Below, one piece after another: positions 61,870-64,000 of a stretch of DNA of 64,000 nt (positions are counted from its first letter, which is position 1; every line of letters starts with the position of its first letter). Position numbers and translations under genes: made by a program. The DNA lies in the NCBI GenBank assembly GCA_047495785.1, contig JBLDXI010000010.1, positions 1,116,001 through 1,180,000 of the forward strand, in the 5' to 3' direction. The stretch is from Lepidodermella squamata (taxonomy: Eukaryota; Gastrotricha). A model generated the notes under the pieces. It did not search any database, was not told the DNA's origin, and worked only from the letters and a program-made list of their open reading frames with translations.

Positions 61870-62324
61870 GAAGTTGAGAAAAGATCGAAATTAGGGCGGG
61901 TAGCATCTTGTAGAGGCGACTGGCCTAAGTGCAAAACAACCAGTCATAAATTATTTCGTAATACATTGGCTACATGTTCATTAAGAATGAACGTAAACGT
62001 TTTTGTTCTCGAAATTGAAAGCCAGCTGTTCAACATAGCGCAGTTTATCTGGTCCTGCTTGCTATAATTACCTATTCTACCGTTCACTGTTTACTGCCAA
62101 AACTTTTCGGTAGCATATCAGACAAAGAGAAATCAGCTGATGAAGCAAACATCGACTGAATGCCTAAGGAGATACACGGGGACAATACAGACACCGTTGC
62201 GTTAATTATTCAGCTGGAGGAAACTGTATCGGAAGAAGCTTTCATGCTGCTAAGAATTTAAGCGATTATTGAACTGGGAAAGAACTGCTTCATGGTGTAA
62301 TTATACAAAAATAAATACAGCGTG
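61870..62324. other. Intergenic before the right-edge LamG gene
   Basis: About 450 bp, probably promoter/5' UTR of the following gene. An ATACAG acceptor-like sequence lies 4 bp before its ATG. Nothing else seen. Confidence 0.3.
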
Positions 62325-64000
62325 ATGAAGTTTCTCTGGTTACTTTTCAACGTTTCCGTTACAAGCGTATTCTGCATCGAATACGACACGGGTTACATCG
62401 AATATCAGTTGAGACAACTGCCTAGTGTTGTAGGCTATTGGCCTCTGACAGCCTACTACAACGTTCAAGATGCTCTCGGAGTTATCGATGCCGTTTCCTC
62501 AATTGATCCACCTCTATTTGGCCAGGGTCCTTACGGAACTGCCAATTCTGCGATTCAAATCGACTCTTCGGATGCGGCAAATCAGCGATACGTTACTGCA
62601 TCATCGCCTTTGATAAATGTTGCAACATCGTGGAGTTTGGCGCTTTGGGTTAAGACAGAGATAAATCAAGGCATGTGCTTCCTCGAATTTTACCCAGGCA
62701 GGGCGCATCTCTGGCAGTGGAGCGCAGTCAATTCTCTTTATTTCTACCCGGCGAACAACAATAATTCAGCTATAACTATGCCATGTACCATGAATTATAC
62801 TTGGACGTTTGTCGGGATTACGTACGACAGTGTGGCTCAAAAAATGCAGCTGTTTTGTAATACGGTCGCTGGCCCACTTGTAGCAATAACAGTTCCACCA
62901 GCTATATCAACGGACCTAGGAATAGGCCGAAGGTATTATTTTTAATTCCTGCGGGAAATCGTTGTAGCGAATGAAATTTTACGTAGAGATGGCTGGACGC
63001 ACATTGGAAAGTATGCATGCGTTTCTATGCATAAAACTGCGATGACAACCGCCCAGTTCCTTCAGGTGAAAGCTAGCTGCCAACTTTTTTCAGGTATCAT
63101 TTTGTCACGCAAGATTTTCGGTAAAATCGAGTAATTTTTTCTCCAGCCAATTGCTCAACAGCATGCAAAAATGGCGGCACGTGTGTTGCCTACAACGTTT
63201 GCAAATGCCCTTCTGGGTATGCCGGTGTACTTTGCCAGTTGGGTAAGTGAAAAATGCGCGTTAAAGTTGGTTTTACGCTGTCCCTCGATTTAGTTGCAAC
63301 CGATAAAGACCTGATTGCCACTAGGTTTAGTGAAATTCCGAGCCTAGTCGTTTTCTGGCCTTTGACCAGTGAATATGGAACCTTGGACGCCACTTCGAAC
63401 AAAATCCATGGCAACCTTACAATGTACATGAAATACGACACTAGCCCATTCAACAACGTTGTTGCATCGTCTGTCAGCTCGCTATCACTAACGAATTACA
63501 TCACAGCTAAATCCCCACTCCTGAATTTTAACTCAAGCTCCTGGACTTTAACGATGTACATATACGCTGTGACGCCCTGGCACCCCATTTTCGAATATCT
63601 TCACCCGACAGTGCCATACGCAGATTGGGGCATGCACCTGTGGCTCAGAACCGCAAATGACTCGTTGTGGTTCAACACCCGAGCGCCGAATGGCTTGGAA
63701 GTTGCTTGCACGTTGATGAAATCGTGGAAATTCATCGCCGTGACATGGGAAGCGACAACGAAGACGCTGCAATATTTCTGCGACGAGTTTTTTGTGACAC
63801 CCACCTATGTTTCCACCGGATTTCCAATCACATCAGATAGTGTACTAATCGGAAGAAGGCAAGTTATTAAATGGAAATCGCGGTGGCATTCATAGTGATG
63901 CCCTAATTGCATTGATATAGCTCAATTGACCAGACTCAATTCTACGATGGGAAAGTTGCATGTATATCGCTCTATTCCAAGTCTCTTAATGCAAATGAGA
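62325..64000 (+). CDS. LamG/EGF protein, 3' end off the window
   Basis: Five exons seen: 62325-62932, 62987-63093, 63147-63242, 63294-63858 and 63921 to the edge. Introns are 51-62 bp; the last (63859-63920) is GC-AG (donor AG|GCAAGT). Signal peptide MKFLWLLFNVSVTSVFC, LamG domain 1 (VVGYWPL...), EGF (CSTACKNGGTCVAYNVCKC), LamG domain 2 (LVVFWPL...), and the start of its terminal segment. Exon phases and domain order match the 50135-57252 receptor exon for exon, so it is a close paralog and likely continues with more LamG-EGF units. ATG 62325 sits in CGTGATGAA, as at 50135. Confidence 0.82.

Overview
The window is from a compact animal genome. Protein-coding genes have very short introns (mostly 45-65 bp, GT-AG), AATAAA or ATTAAA signals sit close behind stop codons, and gene types are animal-specific: a two-pore cation channel, EGF/sushi/ShKT/LamG receptors, an immunity-related-GTPase-like protein and prepropeptides with dibasic cleavage sites. 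The ~50 bp introns, one GC-AG intron, one 48 bp intercistronic gap and splice-acceptor-like sequences just upstream of several ATGs would fit an animal with spliced-leader trans-splicing, such as an appendicularian tunicate. Other small-genome invertebrates are not excluded, and the species cannot be fixed from this sequence.

Layout. 1-2281 (minus): 3'-truncated secreted protein with three LamG-like domains. 2845-5907 (plus): complete ten-exon two-pore channel. 6000-7142 (minus): two paralogous small Cys/Trp/Tyr-rich membrane proteins. 8012-24440 (minus): seven paralogous single-pass membrane proteins in tandem, an unrecognised family with three conserved cytoplasmic motifs. 25191-30027 (minus): two cytochrome-b5-fused front-end desaturases; a third copy lies at 57775-59247 (plus). 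31540-46760: a cluster of about fifteen small secreted precursors, many with an acidic propeptide, KR/KKR/RKKR sites and a short basic or aromatic C-terminal peptide; two carry tandem peptide copies. Two secreted Cys-rich paralogs, only 48 bp apart and possibly dicistronic, sit inside it (42049-43880). 47424-48674: IRG-like GTPase. 50135-57252: a 20-exon, 2045-residue LamG/EGF/ShKT/sushi receptor. 59880-61120: decayed non-LTR retrotransposon. 62325 to the right edge: 5' part of another LamG/EGF gene.

Two head-to-head palindromes of tRNA-derived SINE-like units lie at 38416-38957 and 61334-61869. The window is dominated by local tandem duplication: LamG genes, the membrane-protein array, desaturases, secreted peptides and Cys-rich proteins. 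The array and the peptide cluster are the best candidates for undescribed systems. Functions for both are inferred only from architecture. Exon structures were built by hand from splice signals, reading-frame continuity and paralog comparison; no database search was possible.
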